Shown: positions 61,881-64,000 of the stretch, one piece after another
Layout of the letters: every line of letters starts with the position of its first letter
Numbering within the stretch: the stretch's first letter is position 1
Assembly (NCBI GenBank): GCA_021776335.1
Contig: JAJFGB010000009.1
Location: 496,001 to 560,000, forward strand
Direction: 5' to 3'
From: Hyphococcus sp.
GTDB taxonomy: Bacteria > Pseudomonadota > Alphaproteobacteria > Caulobacterales > Parvularculaceae
Length of the DNA: 64,000 nucleotides
Notes under the pieces: generated by a model
Databases searched by the model: none
What the model was told of the DNA's origin: nothing
What the model saw: only the letters and a program-made list of their open reading frames with translations
Position numbers and translations under genes: made by a program

Positions 61881-64000
61881 CTAGAAGCGGAGCGATGCGC
61901 CGAAGAACAGCTGACGACCAAATGGTGTGTAGGTCGCCGGCCAGGTGTTGGCTTGCTCGTTAACCGTTGAGCCAACGATCGGCACGTCCTTGCCAGTGAT
62001 GTTTTTGACACCAACGGTCAGGTCGAGATGCTCATTGACTGCATATTGGGTCGTGACATCGATATAGTTGAAGAAGCCGATGTCATCGGAAAGATCTGAA
62101 AGACCCGTCACAGAGGAATCAATCCCTGAAAGGGCGCGCCAGCGCAAGCTCGCAGTCACAGGCCCCTGAAGATAGGTGACCTGCACCGTGTGCTTGTATT
62201 CCGGCACCGGTTCATTGCCGCCGACGCAGACCTGCGGACCAAAGAAGCCAGCACACTCAACGACAGGTGATGTCGTCGATGACTGGAACGTGTTGGTCAG
62301 GATATAGGTCCCGTAATACTGGAACCCGAGCGTGCCGCCAAACGCATCCATAGAGTAGTTGGCATTCACATCGATACCGCTGGTGTCGATGCTGCCGGCG
62401 TTAACAGCCCCGAGGCGAGGCGAGGTTGCCGGCGAGCCGCCAAGTTCACCTGTTGCCGGATCACGCGCTGCGCCAAGAATAGCACACTGGCTGGCGATAT
62501 TGTTGAGGTGACATTCGTTCAGAACGGTCTGTAGCGGGATCGTTGTGATCGCGTTCTCGATCGAGATGTCATAATAATCAACCTGAAGCGTGAGGCCCTC
62601 AATCGCCGAAGGCTGCCAGACCATGCCAATGGTCAGCGTGTCACCCGTTTCGTGGAAGAGGTTTGGATTACCACCGCCAAGGATCTGGATCTGACCGTTG
62701 GACTGGAAGCCAGCCCCGATATTTGCCGCCGGAACGCCTGTCGCCGTACAGGTCGAGGTAAGCGTTGCAGGCGAAAAGCTGCCGAAACCCGAAGAGCACG
62801 GATCCGTTGCTGTCGGGAAACCATTCGTAAACGCCTGAAACAGCTCTGCGATGTTCGGCGCCCGAACCGCGCGCTGGAACTGCGCCCGGAAACGAACTTC
62901 CTCAATTGGCGCCCAGTCGCCGCCAACTGCAAAAGTGTGCACGCCGCCGACATTCGCGATGGAATAGTCGGAGTAACGATACGCGCCGTTGATCACGAAG
63001 CTGTCGAAGAAAGGCTTGTCCGTAACGATCGGGATTTGGATTTCGCCGAAGCCTTCATAGACGTCATAGCGACCGCCAACCGGAAGCGAGGCGTTAAAGC
63101 CGCGAACATCCGGACCGAGAACTGAGTCCGGCACCGACCGTGCGAATAGTTCACGATATTCAGCGCCAACAACCAGCGCCACGCCATTTTCAGCAAATGG
63201 CGATCGAAGACCATCGAGATTGCCGGCAAGCGTACCGACCCACTGGGTCTGCTCGACTTCGTCGAACTGCGCGCCGGTACGACCGACAAACGCCGCTGCC
63301 GCCGTGGATACACCGCCCCGTCCGCCGAAGATGTCGAGATAAGGCGCTGTACAACCACTTGCGACAGCTGTTGGGCCAGTGTCGCACAGAACAGCGGCTT
63401 GAACAGCAGAAGTCGAGACGTTGCCGGTCTGGATGTTATTGACCGTCGAGCGTGAGAAGTTGATGAATGTGTCATAAGACCACTGATCATTGAGATCGCC
63501 GCGGGCGCCAGTGAGAATCTGGAAGCCAGCTGTGTCACGCAAGGAATTTCGCGTACCAAGTTCTTCAAATCGCTTGTGGAAACGGATATTTGCCGTCGGG
63601 CCGCCAGAATAAGAGCCTGTATCGCCAGTGATCACCGCCAGCAACGCAGCCGGAATGGCCGGGTTGTCGATGTTGATTGTTACAGGAATAGCGCCCGTTG
63701 GTGTCGGGGCTAGCTGGCTGTCGACAACTGACTCAGAAAACACGCCGCGCATATAGGTTTCGATGTGATCATTGATCTCATAGGACGCCATCGCGGTGAT
63801 GTTGTAGCGTTCCTGTGGCAGTTGCAAATAGTTCGCTGGCGCATAGTTATAAAGGTCTGTTTGCGTACCGGTGAAGCGAAGGCCGCGAATGTCGCCTGCG
63901 GCGCCTGAGCCACCGGCATTTCGGAAACCAGAGCAGCTGTTTGAGTTGCCGGCGCCACAAGCCGGGTCAATAGTTTCCGGGGCAATATTAAAGTTCGACG
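61881..64000 (-). CDS. TonB-dependent receptor, partial (N-terminus outside the window)
   Basis: The reading frame is open from the window end to the TAG at 61881, giving over 700 residues; the plug domain and signal peptide lie beyond the window. TTG at 63827 is not a real start, as the frame continues upstream through protein-like sequence (GFRNAGGSGAAGDIRGLRF). Signatures: NYAPANYLQLPQERYNITAM, typical of TonB-receptor barrels; RFRAQFQRAVRAPNIAELFQ (conserved VRAPN box) and the last strand TPFGRQLFFGASLRF with the C-terminal Phe. Probably takes up a carbohydrate or other large ligand; substrate not told by the sequence. Codon use is strongly C-ending, suggesting high expression. The regulator gene next to it may control it. 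Confidence 0.9.
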   Translation of the reverse strand, partial: SNFNIAPETIDPACGAGNSNSCSGFRNAGGSGAAGDIRGLRFTGTQTDLYNYAPANYLQLPQERYNITAMASYEINDHIETYMRGVFSESVVDSQLAPTPTGAIPVTINIDNPAIPAALLAVITGDTGSYSGGPTANIRFHKRFEELGTRNSLRDTAGFQILTGARGDLNDQWSYDTFINFSRSTVNNIQTGNVSTSAVQAAVLCDTGPTAVASGCTAPYLDIFGGRGGVSTAAAAFVGRTGAQFDEVEQTQWVGTLAGNLDGLRSPFAENGVALVVGAEYRELFARSVPDSVLGPDVRGFNASLPVGGRYDVYEGFGEIQIPIVTDKPFFDSFVINGAYRYSDYSIANVGGVHTFAVGGDWAPIEEVRFRAQFQRAVRAPNIAELFQAFTNGFPTATDPCSSGFGSFSPATLTSTCTATGVPAANIGAGFQSNGQIQILGGGNPNLFHETGDTLTIGMVWQPSAIEGLTLQVDYYDISIENAITTIPLQTVLNECHLNNIASQCAILGAARDPATGELGGSPATSPRLGAVNAGSIDTSGIDVNANYSMDAFGGTLGFQYYGTYILTNTFQSSTTSPVVECAGFFGPQVCVGGNEPVPEYKHTVQVTYLQGPVTASLRWRALSGIDSSVTGLSDLSDDIGFFNYIDVTTQYAVNEHLDLTVGVKNITGKDVPIVGSTVNEQANTWPATYTPFGRQLFFGASLRF

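Noticed and set aside
1-64000. tRNA or rRNA genes, insertion sequences, prophage or defence islands
   Set aside because: No cloverleaf, rRNA segment, transposase, integrase or restriction gene was recognised on reading the window.

Overview
The window is one contiguous stretch of an alphaproteobacterial chromosome. Evidence: uvrA and ssb diverge around a GTTC-N7-GTTC SOS box; gyrA, coaD and two cyclophilin genes follow each other; genes are tightly packed with many ATGA overlaps; GC-ending codons are common; and palindromic repeats of the kind scattered through alphaproteobacterial genomes are present. The gene order and the mix of TonB receptor, type II secretion and an exosortase-type ligase would suit a Caulobacterales/Parvularculales relative, but that placement is inference. 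No rRNA, tRNA, CRISPR array, insertion sequence or prophage was seen.

Layout. 1-8 kb: bamB-like tail, der, a methyltransferase, an SDR, a saccharopine-dehydrogenase-like oxidoreductase, divergent selU/selD, and a secreted RidA-like protein. 8-13.5 kb: lipoprotein, uvrA with a Lys/Ala tail, SOS box, ssb, and a histone-H1-like Lys/Thr/Ala repeat protein. 13.5-22.6 kb: APC permease, Kelch protein, sodC, gyrA, an Asp/Glu racemase, coaD, a GFA-family protein and two cyclophilins. 22.7-26.2 kb: glycosyltransferase, gabD-type dehydrogenase and a PaaG-like hydratase/isomerase. 26.2-40 kb: prepilin peptidase, a phosphate-permease-like protein with a possible Pho box, and a full type II secretion operon gspCDEFGHIJKLM followed by a lipoprotein. 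40-43.4 kb: divergent ZIP and CDF metal transporters and an O-antigen-ligase-like protein. 43.5-49.6 kb: a peptide ABC importer condensed into three genes (binding protein fused to permease; second permease; two fused ATPases) followed by a P1-family peptidase. 49.8-52.3 kb: a DUF2520/PanG-like reductase, panC and panB. 52.9-59.2 kb: a large beta-propeller/di-haem lipoprotein, then OsmC, flavin monooxygenase, OsmC and methyltransferase genes. 59.3-64 kb: a membrane-bound wHTH-TPR regulator and a TonB-dependent receptor that runs off the window.

How parts fit. The prepilin peptidase should process the GspG-K pseudopilins. The peptide importer and P1 peptidase look like an import-and-cleave unit. 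PanG-like, PanC and PanB would together cover the steps from ketoisovalerate to pantothenate except beta-alanine supply. SelD supplies selenophosphate to SelU for tRNA selenation. The most unusual items are the binding-protein/permease fusion, the two basic-tail proteins beside each other (UvrA and the histone-like protein), the double-OsmC/flavin-monooxygenase cluster, and the nested hairpins downstream of the TonB receptor gene.
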